Assembly (NCBI GenBank): GCA_002082585.1
Contig: CP020563.1
Location: forward strand, 7,963,789-8,027,788
Source: Kitasatospora albolonga
GTDB taxonomy: Bacteria; Actinomycetota; Actinomycetes; Streptomycetales; Streptomycetaceae
Reading direction: 5' to 3'
Length of the DNA stretch: 64,000 nucleotides
The translations under genes and the position numbers were made by a program. Below the pieces are notes generated by a model. The model ran no database searches and had not been told where the DNA came from. It worked only from the letters and a program-made list of their open reading frames with translations. Of this stretch, positions 45,402 through 53,000 are shown one piece after another (position 1 is the first letter of the stretch; the number at the start of each line of letters is the position of its first letter).

Positions 45402-45626
45402 TCAGGCCGCTTCGTAGCGGTGGGCCCGCCCACCGCGCCATTCCACCCAGACCGCGTTGTCGAGTATCCGGTCGGGGTCCTCCAGGCCCGCCCCGCTCAG
45501 GAACACGATGACGTCGTGATCGCTGTGGGCCAGCCCGAGTATCTCGTCCCGGCCTTCGTAGTGCACGGTCACCCGGCGGCCGCCCGAGGGGGTCGGCCGG
45601 TGGATGACGATCGGGGGAGTAGCCAT
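45402..45626 (-). CDS. small conserved hypothetical protein
   Basis: Seventy-four residues, mostly beta-strand pattern (RRVTVHYEGRDEILGLAHSDHDVIVFL). A GGTGGAG sequence precedes the ATG. Streptomycete-type hypothetical; no function can be given. Confidence 0.55.
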   Translation of the reverse strand: MATPPIVIHRPTPSGGRRVTVHYEGRDEILGLAHSDHDVIVFLSGAGLEDPDRILDNAVWVEWRGGRAHRYEAA

Positions 45627-45717
45627 GGCTCCACCCTGCGCCGGGCCCGCCGGACCCGCATCCCCGCCCGGACCCGCCTGCGGCGCCCGCGCCCCCCGCA
45701 CAGGCCGCCGGAGGGGC

Positions 45718-46335
45718 TCATCGTGCCGTCGCCGTGAGTTCCACCGTTGTTGTGACGCGGACCAGCGAGGGCCTGCGCGGCGCGGAACCGAAGCCGAAGT
45801 CCACCGGGGGATCGAGCGGGGCGAGCCCACCGAGGCTCGTCCCGTCCAGCACCGCCCGCGCCTCCCGTACGGACCACAGCCCCCGCGCCCCGTACCACTC
45901 GCGCCGCCCCGACCCCGCGCTGCCCAGCGTGCGTACGCCGGGCATCAGCCGGGCCGGTACGTCGCACAGCGCCGCCCAGGTACGGCTCCGGGCGAGCGGG
46001 GCGGGCACGGCGGACAGGGCCAGCCCCAGGGCGGACCTCCGGCCGGTCCGCATCCACAGGTCCAGCCCGCCCGCCTCCACGTGCCACTCGGCCCCGGAGA
46101 CGGTCACGGCGACGGGCACCACGTCGATCCGTTCGAAGTGGTACGTGGCGGAGACGAACTCCGCGACCCGCCGCGAGGGCGCCAGCAGTACCCGCTCACC
46201 GCCGGGCCGCTGCACCATCACATCGCTGAACGCGCCGAACGGTGACCGGGGCCAGTGCCCCACCACCAGCCGGGTCCCCGACGACGTCCCCACACCGGCG
46301 ATCCAGCCGTCGAACCGGAGCCGTTCGCCCGCCAC
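45718..46335 (-). CDS. conserved hypothetical protein
   Basis: A 205-residue protein without membrane segments. It has the look of a beta-rich domain (WIAGVGTSSGTRLVVGHWPRSPFGAFSDVMVQ, then VSATYHFERIDVVPVAVTVSG). It starts at a GTG 7 nt before the stop of the Sua5/YciO gene's downstream end, so it is probably coexpressed with that gene. I recognise the general streptomycete family but no function. Confidence 0.6.
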   Translation of the reverse strand: MAGERLRFDGWIAGVGTSSGTRLVVGHWPRSPFGAFSDVMVQRPGGERVLLAPSRRVAEFVSATYHFERIDVVPVAVTVSGAEWHVEAGGLDLWMRTGRRSALGLALSAVPAPLARSRTWAALCDVPARLMPGVRTLGSAGSGRREWYGARGLWSVREARAVLDGTSLGGLAPLDPPVDFGFGSAPRRPSLVRVTTTVELTATAR

Positions 46336-46341
46336 GGCCGC

Positions 46342-46962
46342 CTACTCGAAGCGCGACGGGTCACCGGCGCCCCGGCGCACGATCTCCGGTTCGTCACCGG
46401 AGAAGTCGATGACCGTGGTGGGCGAGGTGCCGCAGTCACCCGAGTCGATCACGGCGTCCACCTCGTGGTCGAGCCGTTCCTTGATCTCCCAGCCCTGCGT
46501 CAGCGGCTCCTCCTCGTCCGGCAGGAGAAGGGTGCTGGAGAGCAGGGGCTCGCCGAGCTCGGTCACCAGCGCCTGGGTGACGGCATGGTCGGGGATGCGG
46601 ACCCCGACCGTCTTCTTCTTCGGGTGCAGCAGCTGGCGCGGCACCTCCTTCGTCGCCGGGAGGATGAAGGTGTAACTCCCGGGCGTGGCCGCCTTGACCG
46701 CCCGGAACACGTCGTTGTCGACGCGGACGAACTGCGCCAGCTGCGCGAAGTCGTGGCACACGAGCGTGAAGTGGTGGCGGTCGTCGAGGTTGCGGATCGT
46801 CCGGATACGGGCGATGCCGTCGCGGTTGCCCAGCTGACAGCCCAGCGCGTAACAGGAGTCGGTCGGATACGCGACGAGCGCACCGGAACGGATGCTGTCG
46901 ACCACCGTGCCGATGGTGCGCGGCTGGGGATTCTCGGGGTGCACGTCGAAGTACTTGGCCAT
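46342..46962 (-). CDS. YciO/Sua5/YrdC-type RNA-binding protein (L-threonylcarbamoyladenylate synthase family)
   Basis: The 206-residue protein has the YrdC fold pattern: GTVVDSIRSGALVAYPTDSCYALGCQLG at residues 18-44, PGSYTFILPATKEVPR, and KTVGVRIPDHAVTQALV. It lacks the extra C-terminal Sua5 domain and resembles YciO, whose true role in tRNA t6A formation is debated. It probably binds nucleotides or RNA. The downstream hypothetical gene follows by only 6 nt. Confidence 0.85.
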   Translation of the reverse strand: MAKYFDVHPENPQPRTIGTVVDSIRSGALVAYPTDSCYALGCQLGNRDGIARIRTIRNLDDRHHFTLVCHDFAQLAQFVRVDNDVFRAVKAATPGSYTFILPATKEVPRQLLHPKKKTVGVRIPDHAVTQALVTELGEPLLSSTLLLPDEEEPLTQGWEIKERLDHEVDAVIDSGDCGTSPTTVIDFSGDEPEIVRRGAGDPSRFE

Positions 46963-46998
46963 CCGCCGAGCTTACGTGTTTCCCGTCGGCCCGTCCGG

Positions 46999-47034
46999 CC
47001 GGTGGAGGCGACGAGGCCGGTGGAGGCGACGAGG
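46999..47034. repeat. two tandem copies of an 18-bp unit
   Basis: CCGGTGGAGGCGACGAGG occurs twice back to back in the gap between the YciO-type and CNNM genes. Non-coding. Confidence 0.7.
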
Positions 47035-47038
47035 CGGA

Positions 47039-47068
47039 AAGGCGGCCCGGCACACACCGGACCGCCTT
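47039..47068 (-). terminator. terminator of the CNNM/CorC gene pair
   Basis: A 12-bp stem (47039-47050 with 47057-47068, one mismatch) with a 6-nt loop, about 50 nt past the stop of the minus-strand gene pair. Confidence 0.6.
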
Positions 47069-47120
47069 CCCGCTCACCTCCGTACGGCTTTCCTACGGGG
47101 CTCCCTCGGATTCCGCGCGG

Positions 47121-48137
47121 TCAGACCGTGGCGGACCCGACCAGCTCCTCCAGGACGTCCTCCATCGTCACGAAGCCGATGACCGTGCCCTTGCCCCCGG
47201 CGACGGCGGCGAGGTGCGTACCGGCGGCGCGCATCGCCGTGAGGGTGTCGTCGAGCGGGGTGTCGATCTCGACCCGGATGACGGGGTGGATCGCGCTCGT
47301 GGGCAGCGGCTTGGTGCGCTCCGCGACCCCGAGGGCGTCCTTGATGTGCAGATACCCCAGCACCCCGTCGTCCGGCCCGGTCACCGGCAGCCGGGAGAAG
47401 CCCGAGGCGACCGCCGCCCGCTCCAGCTGCTGGGCGGTGATGCCGAGGTCGACGGTGACGGTCCGGTTCAGCGGGACCATCACCTCACCGACCGGCCGGG
47501 TGCCCAGCTCCAGGGCGTCCCGCAGCCGCTCGCCGTCGGCCGGGGCGAGCAGACCGGCATCGCTGGAGTCCTTCACCAGACGGACCAGCTCGTCGTCGGT
47601 GAAGACCGAGGAGACCTCGTCCTTGGGGTCGACCTTCAGCAGCCGCAGCAGCATGTTCGCGAACGCGTTGATACCGAAGATGACCGGTCGCAGCGCCCGG
47701 GTGAGGGCGACCAGGGCCGGACCCAGCGCCAGGGCCGTCGCCGTAGGCGCGGCGAGCGCGATGTTCTTCGGGATCATCTCGCCGATGAGCATGTGGAGAT
47801 AGGTCGCCAGGGTCAGCGCGATGACGAAGGCGATCGGGTGGACCAGCGGGCCGGGCACCCCGATCGCGTCGAACGGCGGCTCCAGCAGGTGCGCGATGGC
47901 CGGCTCGGCGACGGCACCCAGCACCAGGGAGGAGATGGTGATGCCGAGCTGGGCCGTGGCCATGGCGGCCGACAGATTCTCCAGGCCCCACAGCGTGCTC
48001 TTGGCGCGCCTGCTGCCCTGTATGGCCTGCGGTTCGATCTGGCTGCGGCGCACGGAGATCAGGGCGAACTCGGCGCCGACGAAGAACGCGTTCGTGAGGA
48101 GCGTGAGCGCGCCGATGAGAAGCTGAACGGTGGTCAT
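47121..48137 (-). CDS. CNNM/CorB-type (DUF21-CBS) membrane transporter protein
   Basis: A 338-residue protein with four N-terminal membrane segments (DUF21; TNAFFVGAEFALISVRRSQIE and GITISSLVLGAVAEPA) and a paired CBS domain (PVGEVMVPLNRTVTVDLG and HPVIRVEIDTPLDDTL). This type acts in Mg2+ or cobalt homeostasis. It lacks the C-terminal CorC/HlyC domain seen in its neighbour. Its ATG overlaps the upstream gene by ATGA. Confidence 0.9.
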   Translation of the reverse strand: MTTVQLLIGALTLLTNAFFVGAEFALISVRRSQIEPQAIQGSRRAKSTLWGLENLSAAMATAQLGITISSLVLGAVAEPAIAHLLEPPFDAIGVPGPLVHPIAFVIALTLATYLHMLIGEMIPKNIALAAPTATALALGPALVALTRALRPVIFGINAFANMLLRLLKVDPKDEVSSVFTDDELVRLVKDSSDAGLLAPADGERLRDALELGTRPVGEVMVPLNRTVTVDLGITAQQLERAAVASGFSRLPVTGPDDGVLGYLHIKDALGVAERTKPLPTSAIHPVIRVEIDTPLDDTLTAMRAAGTHLAAVAGGKGTVIGFVTMEDVLEELVGSATV

Positions 48138-49471
48138 CGGGCGTCCTCCTCCACGAGGCTCAGGGCCGGTGCGGGCGCCGTGACACGCACCCGGTCGGCA
48201 CGGTGGTGCTCGATGTCGAGCACGTCGAACTGCCAGCCGTCGACCTCCACCCGGTCCGTGCGGACCGGGATGCGGGCCAGCTGGTTGGCGAGGAGACCGG
48301 CGAGCGTCTCGTACGGGCCTTCCGGCGCGGAGAAACCGATCCGGTCGAGCTGGTCCAGCCGGATGCTGCCCTCGGCCTCCCAGACCCGGCGGCCGTCGCC
48401 GAGCGGCTCGGCCGGTGCCAGGTCGGGGCGCTCGTGCGGGTCGTGCTCGTCCCGGACCTCACCGACGACCTCCTCCACGATGTCCTCCACCGTGGCGACG
48501 CCCGCAGTACCGCCGTACTCGTCGATGACGACCGCCATCGTCCGGTGCCGCCGCATCTGCGCCAGCAACCGGTCCACCGGCAGTGAGTCCGGTACGAGAA
48601 GGGGCTCGGTCGCCAGGGCCGTGACCGGGGTCCGGGCGCGCTCGGCCTCGTCCAGGGCCAGGACATCGCGGATGTGGACCGTACCGATGACCTGGTCCAG
48701 GCTGTCGCGGTAGACCGGGAACCGGGACAGCCCGGTCGCCAGCGTCAGGTTGGCGGCGTCGGCCGCGGTGGCGTGGGCCTCCAGGGCCCGTACGTCCACA
48801 CGGGGCGTCATCACGTTCTCGGCGGACAGCTCGGCCAGGTGCAGGGTGCGGACGAAGAGCTCCGCGGAGTCCTGCTCGATGGCGCCCTGACGGGCCGAGT
48901 GCTGGGCGAGAGCGATCAGCTCCTGCGGCGTACGGGCCGAAGCCAGCTCCTCGGCCGGCTCCAGGCCGAACCGGCGCACGGCACGGTTGGCCGTGTTGTT
49001 CAGATGGCGGATCAACGGGGCGAAACAGGCCGTGAACGCGCGCTGCGGGCCCGACACCACCTTGGCGACGGCGAGCGGACTGGAGATCGCCCAGTTCTTC
49101 GGGACGAGCTCACCGATCACCATGAGGACGACGGTGGACAGCGCCACACCGAGCAGGGTGGCGACCGTGGACACGGCACCCCCCGGCAGACCGGCCGACT
49201 CAAGGGGGCCGCGCAGGAGCACGGCGATGGACGGCTCGGCGAGCATGCCGATGACCAGGGAGGTCACGGTGATGCCGAGCTGGGCGCCGGAGAGCTGGAA
49301 CGTCAGCCGCTTGGCGGCCTTGAGCGCGCTCTCGGCACCGCGCTCACCGGCCTGCGCGGCGCGTTCGAGTTCGCCGCGCTCGATGGTGGTGAGCGAGAAC
49401 TCTGCCGCGACGAACACCGCGCACGCCAGAGTCAGCCCGAGGGCGAGAAGGAGCAGGAGCACTTCGCTCAC
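48134..49471 (-). CDS. CNNM/CorC-type (DUF21-CBS-CorC_HlyC) membrane protein
   Basis: The 445-residue paralogue of its neighbour: DUF21 membrane domain (AVFVAAEFSLTTIERGELERAA and GITVTSLVIGMLAEPSI), two CBS motifs (SAENVMTPRVDVRAL and ARTPVTALATEPLLVPD), and a full C-terminal CorC/HlyC domain (GRRVWEAEGSIRLDQLDRIGF). Family members take part in magnesium transport. The two genes form a translationally coupled pair that could make a heteromeric unit. No good ribosome-binding site precedes the first gene. Confidence 0.92.
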   Translation of the reverse strand: MSEVLLLLLALGLTLACAVFVAAEFSLTTIERGELERAAQAGERGAESALKAAKRLTFQLSGAQLGITVTSLVIGMLAEPSIAVLLRGPLESAGLPGGAVSTVATLLGVALSTVVLMVIGELVPKNWAISSPLAVAKVVSGPQRAFTACFAPLIRHLNNTANRAVRRFGLEPAEELASARTPQELIALAQHSARQGAIEQDSAELFVRTLHLAELSAENVMTPRVDVRALEAHATAADAANLTLATGLSRFPVYRDSLDQVIGTVHIRDVLALDEAERARTPVTALATEPLLVPDSLPVDRLLAQMRRHRTMAVVIDEYGGTAGVATVEDIVEEVVGEVRDEHDPHERPDLAPAEPLGDGRRVWEAEGSIRLDQLDRIGFSAPEGPYETLAGLLANQLARIPVRTDRVEVDGWQFDVLDIEHHRADRVRVTAPAPALSLVEEDAR

Positions 49472-50070
49472 CGTGTCACCTCCGTCCCCTGGTGTGCCGG
49501 GGCAGGGATGACACGGTTCGTACTGGGAGGCTCACCCATTGCGGTACCGCAGCTCCTTCTCTGTTCGGGTCGTCGGGCTCGACGTTGAGGGGCGGGCGAA
49601 ACCCGCCCTGTTGATAGTAAAGGGACCGCAAAGCAATGGGGAGTGGTGCGCATCACAGCGCGTGTCCGCCGGACAGGGCCCCGAACAGGAGCCTTCCGTC
49701 CCGGCGGGCTGATCCACGTGGCCGGAACCGCACGTATACGGACCGGCTCCGGGAACCGCTCCCCCTCTCCGGGCAGTTTGCCGGGCGAGGCGCGGCACGA
49801 ACGACGGGAGGCGCCGGTGGAGAGCACCGGACCGGCTGGCACACACGGCATGGACGCTCTCGAGCGTCGTGGCCGGGCGATACCCGCCGGGCGTGCCCGG
49901 CGAGGGTGATCCACGCCGGGAGGTGATGGATTCCGGTCAATGTGGACCGGGCTTTCGAACCATTTCTCTCCTGACCGCCCACGCACCCCGCGTACACCCG
50001 CACACACCCCCTCGATCCCATATGACCAGAGAATTCTCCCACCCATCCAGAGAAGGAGTGGACGCCGGAC
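49472..50070. other. 599-bp divergent intergenic region
   Basis: This separates the CorC-type and Spo0M genes. The stretch near 49610-49640 (TTGATAGTAAAG) is less GC-rich than its surroundings and may belong to the leftward promoter. Another low-GC word pair occurs at 49950-50030, near the Spo0M start. I see no gene, tRNA or strong hairpin in it. Confidence 0.45.
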
Positions 50071-51060
50071 ATGGTGTTCAAGAAGTTGCTCGGAGCCCTC
50101 GGCGTAGGCGGCCCCTCGGTCGACACCGTTCTGCGACCGGGCCCCGCCCTTCCGGGCGGCCCGCTCTCCGGCGAGGTCCGCCTGAGCGGCGGCGGCAGCG
50201 ACGTGACGGTCGAACGGATCTCCCTCCTCCTGGTCGCCCGCGTCGAGATGGAGGGCCATGACGAGGAGCAGGAGGGCACGGTCGTCCTCGAACGGTTCAC
50301 CGTCGGCGGCGGATTCCGCCTCACGGAAGGCGCCGAACACGTCGTACCGTTCACCGTCACCCTGCCCTGGGAGACCCCGGTCACCGAGCTCCACGGCCAG
50401 CCCCTCGGCCCCGTGCTCGGAATCAGGACGGAGCTGGAGGTGGCCGGAGCCCGGGACAAGGGCGACCTCGACGCGCTCGCGGTGGCCCCGCTGCCGGCCC
50501 AGGAAGCGATCCTGGAGGCATTCGGACAGCTCGGCTACGGCTTCAAGTCGGCCGATCTGGAGCTCGGCCACATCCGGGGGACCGGCCAGCAGCTCCCCTG
50601 CTACCAGGAGATCGAGATCGTGCCGCCCGCCGGTCAGGCCCACGCCGTGAACGAGATCGAGGTGACGTTCCTCGCCTCACCGGCCGGCCTGGAGGTCGTG
50701 ATCGAGGCCGACAAGAGGGCCGGGCTCCACTCGGAGAGCCACGACACGGTGCACCGCTTCACGACCTCGCTCCACACCGTGCCGCAGCCCGACCGCAACG
50801 CCGAGGTCGACGCCTGGCTGCAACAGGTGATCGGCGCCCACACGGCCCACGCGGCGCCGTACCCGTACGCACAGGGCGGCGGCCACCACCACGACGACGG
50901 ACACCGCCGCTCGGGCCCCGGCACCGGAGCGGTGGTGGCCGGAGTCGCGGCAGGGGTGGCGGTCGGTGTGGTCGGCGGGATGGTCGCGGCCGAAGTGATC
51001 GACGAGATCGGCGACGCCTTCGAGGGCGATGAGGACGGGGAGGGCGACGAGGAGGGGTGA
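50071..51060 (+). CDS. spo0M: Spo0M family sporulation-control protein
   Basis: The 329-residue protein has the arrestin-like Spo0M domain over residues 1-250 (VFKKLLGALGVGGPSVDTVL, then GGPLSGEVRLSGGGSDVTVERISLLLVARVE and YGFKSADLELGHI). It ends with a His-rich stretch (GGGHHHDDGHRR), a hydrophobic glycine/valine segment (VVAGVAAGVAVGVVGGMVAAEVI) and an acidic tail. Spo0M influences sporulation and division in bacilli; homologues are widespread in streptomycetes. GAAGGAG precedes the ATG. Confidence 0.9.
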   Translation: MVFKKLLGALGVGGPSVDTVLRPGPALPGGPLSGEVRLSGGGSDVTVERISLLLVARVEMEGHDEEQEGTVVLERFTVGGGFRLTEGAEHVVPFTVTLPWETPVTELHGQPLGPVLGIRTELEVAGARDKGDLDALAVAPLPAQEAILEAFGQLGYGFKSADLELGHIRGTGQQLPCYQEIEIVPPAGQAHAVNEIEVTFLASPAGLEVVIEADKRAGLHSESHDTVHRFTTSLHTVPQPDRNAEVDAWLQQVIGAHTAHAAPYPYAQGGGHHHDDGHRRSGPGTGAVVAGVAAGVAVGVVGGMVAAEVIDEIGDAFEGDEDGEGDEEG

Positions 51061-51216
51061 CCCCCGGCACGGCCCCGCGCGGCACGAAGGCCCCTTCCCA
51101 GGGCTGCCCCAGAACCCGCCGCCCGAACTACCGCCCGAACTGCCGGTGAAGGTATCCGAGACGTCCTAGCGTGCCGGTACGCCCCTTTCGTACAAGCCGA
51201 TCCAGGAGGTTTCACC

Positions 51217-51432
51217 ATGAAGCACACGAGTCGCCCCACTGTCGGGGGCACCGCGGCAGCCGTCGCGGCTGCCGCACTCGTTCTCGGCGGAGCGGGTACC
51301 GCGGCCGCACAGCCGTCGCCCAAGCCCCAGCAGATCGCCTCGGCGCAGCTGCAGACGCACCTCGCCAAGGCGATCGGGCAGGAGCGCACGGCGGCGGCCT
51401 GCCTTCCGGTCTGCGCCGGCCAGATCGTGTAG
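51217..51432 (+). CDS. small secreted peptide with two C-terminal cysteines
   Basis: A 71-residue product with a clear signal peptide (KHTSRPTVGG, hydrophobic AAAVAAAALVLGG, cut near TAAA-QPSP). The mature part is about 40 residues with a helical segment (QIASAQLQTHLAKAIGQ) and the end AACLPVCAGQIV, where two cysteines four residues apart could form a disulfide or be modified. AGGAGG precedes the ATG. The next gene lies 30 nt downstream and a terminator follows it, so the two form an operon. No family is known to me. Confidence 0.65.
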   Translation: MKHTSRPTVGGTAAAVAAAALVLGGAGTAAAQPSPKPQQIASAQLQTHLAKAIGQERTAAACLPVCAGQIV

Positions 51433-51462
51433 CAGTCCCACCGGACTGACGAGGAGGTAGAG

Positions 51463-51951
51463 ATGAGCACCGCGGACCGTTCCGAGACAAGCAGAACATG
51501 GTGCCCGAGCGGAAAGGCCGACGCGCCGGAGTCGGTGGTACTAGGCGTGCGCTCCGGGCAGGGCGGAGAGGTCGTGTACCTCGCCGACCCCGTGCCGGCC
51601 AGAGATGTCCTCCCGGTCATCCCGAAGGACGTCGAGCCGACCCGGGTGCTGCGCTTCGCGTCCCACTGCGTCAGCAACTGTCTGCACCGCAGGGGCAATG
51701 ACTGCACCCTGGTGGAGCGGGTGGCGGCGACGCCGACGGACGAGAACCGGAGCGTGCCGCGGTGCCATCTGCGAACCCACTGCAAATGGTGGGTGCAGAT
51801 AGGTGTGGACGGGTGCCGCCGGTGCCCGGCCCTGGCCACCACCGTCGTCGAGGGCGACGACCTGGGCGTGCTGGTCGCCGACCCCGGTACGACCCGGGAA
51901 CAGCTGGAGGCATGGATAGCGGAGGCCGAAACCGAGGCCCCCGCACGGTAG
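51463..51951 (+). CDS. cysteine-rich cytoplasmic protein, partner of the small secreted peptide
   Basis: The 162-residue protein contains eight cysteines: one near the start, then HCVSNCLHRRGNDC, RCHLRTHC, and GCRRCP, suggesting a zinc or iron-sulfur site. It has no signal peptide. The N-terminal half is beta-rich with VVYLADPVPARDVLPVIPKDVEP and VLRFASHC. It is cotranscribed with the small peptide gene. I do not recognise a family. A role in modifying or binding the peptide is inferred only from linkage. Confidence 0.6.
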   Translation: MSTADRSETSRTWCPSGKADAPESVVLGVRSGQGGEVVYLADPVPARDVLPVIPKDVEPTRVLRFASHCVSNCLHRRGNDCTLVERVAATPTDENRSVPRCHLRTHCKWWVQIGVDGCRRCPALATTVVEGDDLGVLVADPGTTREQLEAWIAEAETEAPAR

Positions 51952-52010
51952 GCGGGCCCACCGAGGCGCGGTACGCAGCGCCTCTTCCTCCGACCGGCAC
52001 ATGCGAGAAC

Positions 52011-52047
52011 ACGTCAGCCCGGCAGACAACGACTGCCGGGCTGACGT
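52011..52047 (+). terminator. terminator of the peptide/cysteine-rich operon
   Basis: ACGTCAGCCCGGCA pairs perfectly with TGCCGGGCTGACGT (14 bp) around a 9-nt loop, 60 nt after the stop of the cysteine-rich gene. Confidence 0.85.
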
Positions 52048-52161
52048 GCGGGTGGGCGAACGGGTTCCGGCCGCGTCACCTAAGGCTGTGCGTCGCTCTG
52101 CGGGCTTCTGCGGGGCCACAGAGGCGGCACCGAAACCGGCCGCCCTCGCACGACACCTCCC

Positions 52162-52488
52162 CTAAGCGCCGGTCGGCCCCGCTTGCTGCACGACTTCGAA
52201 AGACCAGACGGTGGACCCGCTGGCAGCCGACTTGGGCCGCTCCCCACCGCTGTCGCCGCCCTGGTGGGATGCCTTCATCGGCCCCTCCATCCACGCCTGG
52301 AAGGACGCCTCGTCACGCCAGCGCGTGTAGACGAGGTAGTTGTCCGTGCCCTCGACGGGGCGGAGGAGCTCGAACCACTCGAATCCGTCGGAGCCCTCGA
52401 CGGCGTGGGCCCGGGAGGCGAAGCGCTTCTCGAGCGTTTCGCGTTGTTCCTGGGGGACGGTCAGCACATTGATCTTGACTACGCTCAT
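52162..52488 (-). CDS. antibiotic biosynthesis monooxygenase (ABM) family protein
   Basis: A 108-residue dimeric ferredoxin-like barrel protein: VKINVLTVPQEQRETLEKRFASRA, FEWFELLRPVEGTDNYLVYTRWRDEASFQAWMEG, then a short tail with GGDSGGERPKSAA. ABM proteins include cofactor-free monooxygenases and heme-degrading enzymes; the NYLVYTRW segment is typical. The start at 52488 gives the family N-terminus; an AGGA lies upstream. Confidence 0.85.
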   Translation of the reverse strand: MSVVKINVLTVPQEQRETLEKRFASRAHAVEGSDGFEWFELLRPVEGTDNYLVYTRWRDEASFQAWMEGPMKASHQGGDSGGERPKSAASGSTVWSFEVVQQAGPTGA

Positions 52489-52587
52489 GCGTTCATCCTG
52501 CCGCATGCCTTCGGGGGGTCTGCTCTTTGGGGAGGGGTTGTCGGCCGGGGTGCCCCTGCGCATCCCGATGGCCTTGCCGAACCACGG

Positions 52588-52734
52588 TCACTTCCATGCC
52601 GCTCCTCCGGGCGCGTACTGGTACCAGATCGGCACGGTGAGCGGGGCGCGCCCCTCCTCCGCCGAGTCCACGGCCAGCGCGGCGACATGGGGTTCGGCCA
52701 GGAACTGTTCACGCTCGTCGTGGGTGAGAGCCAC
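52588..52734 (-). pseudogene. truncated PPOX-class oxidoreductase gene
   Basis: GGAGGAG and a GTG at 52734 start a frame encoding ALTHDEREQFLAEPHVAALAVDSAEEGRAPLTVPIWYQY, the usual N-terminus of F420/FMN-dependent PPOX proteins, but it ends after 48 residues. The rest of the domain is missing; the sequence passes directly into the intergenic region before the ABM gene. It is a remnant at the edge of the island. Confidence 0.7.
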
Positions 52735-52834
52735 AGATACTCCTCCATCGCGGGATGTCCTGCGCCCAGGTTGCCGCACTTTGTGATTGGCGGCTGCCCG
52801 GACGGTGACATCGTCGTACGTCGCCTGTCTGCGG

Positions 52835-53000
52835 GGCTGTGGACGTCCGGCGGTACGACGGTGCTGTTGTCAGGGGTGTCGAAGTCGGCGGTGGGCCGGA
52901 TCATCGATCGCCTCGGACCGATGCTCGCTCTCCAGCCCCGCCAGCGGTTCGCCAAGGACATCGTGCTCATCGTGGACGGCACCCTGGTGCCCACCCGGGG
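52835..53000 (+). mobile_element. fragment of an IS5-type transposase gene
   Basis: In frame on the plus strand the translation reads [28 protein letters not shown] and [12 protein letters not shown], the helix-turn-helix and first catalytic-Asp region of IS5-family transposases. The match stops abruptly at about 53000, where megasynthase sequence begins. No terminal inverted repeats are visible, so this is only a remnant. It encodes the last 40 residues of the antisense megasynthase frame. Confidence 0.75.
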
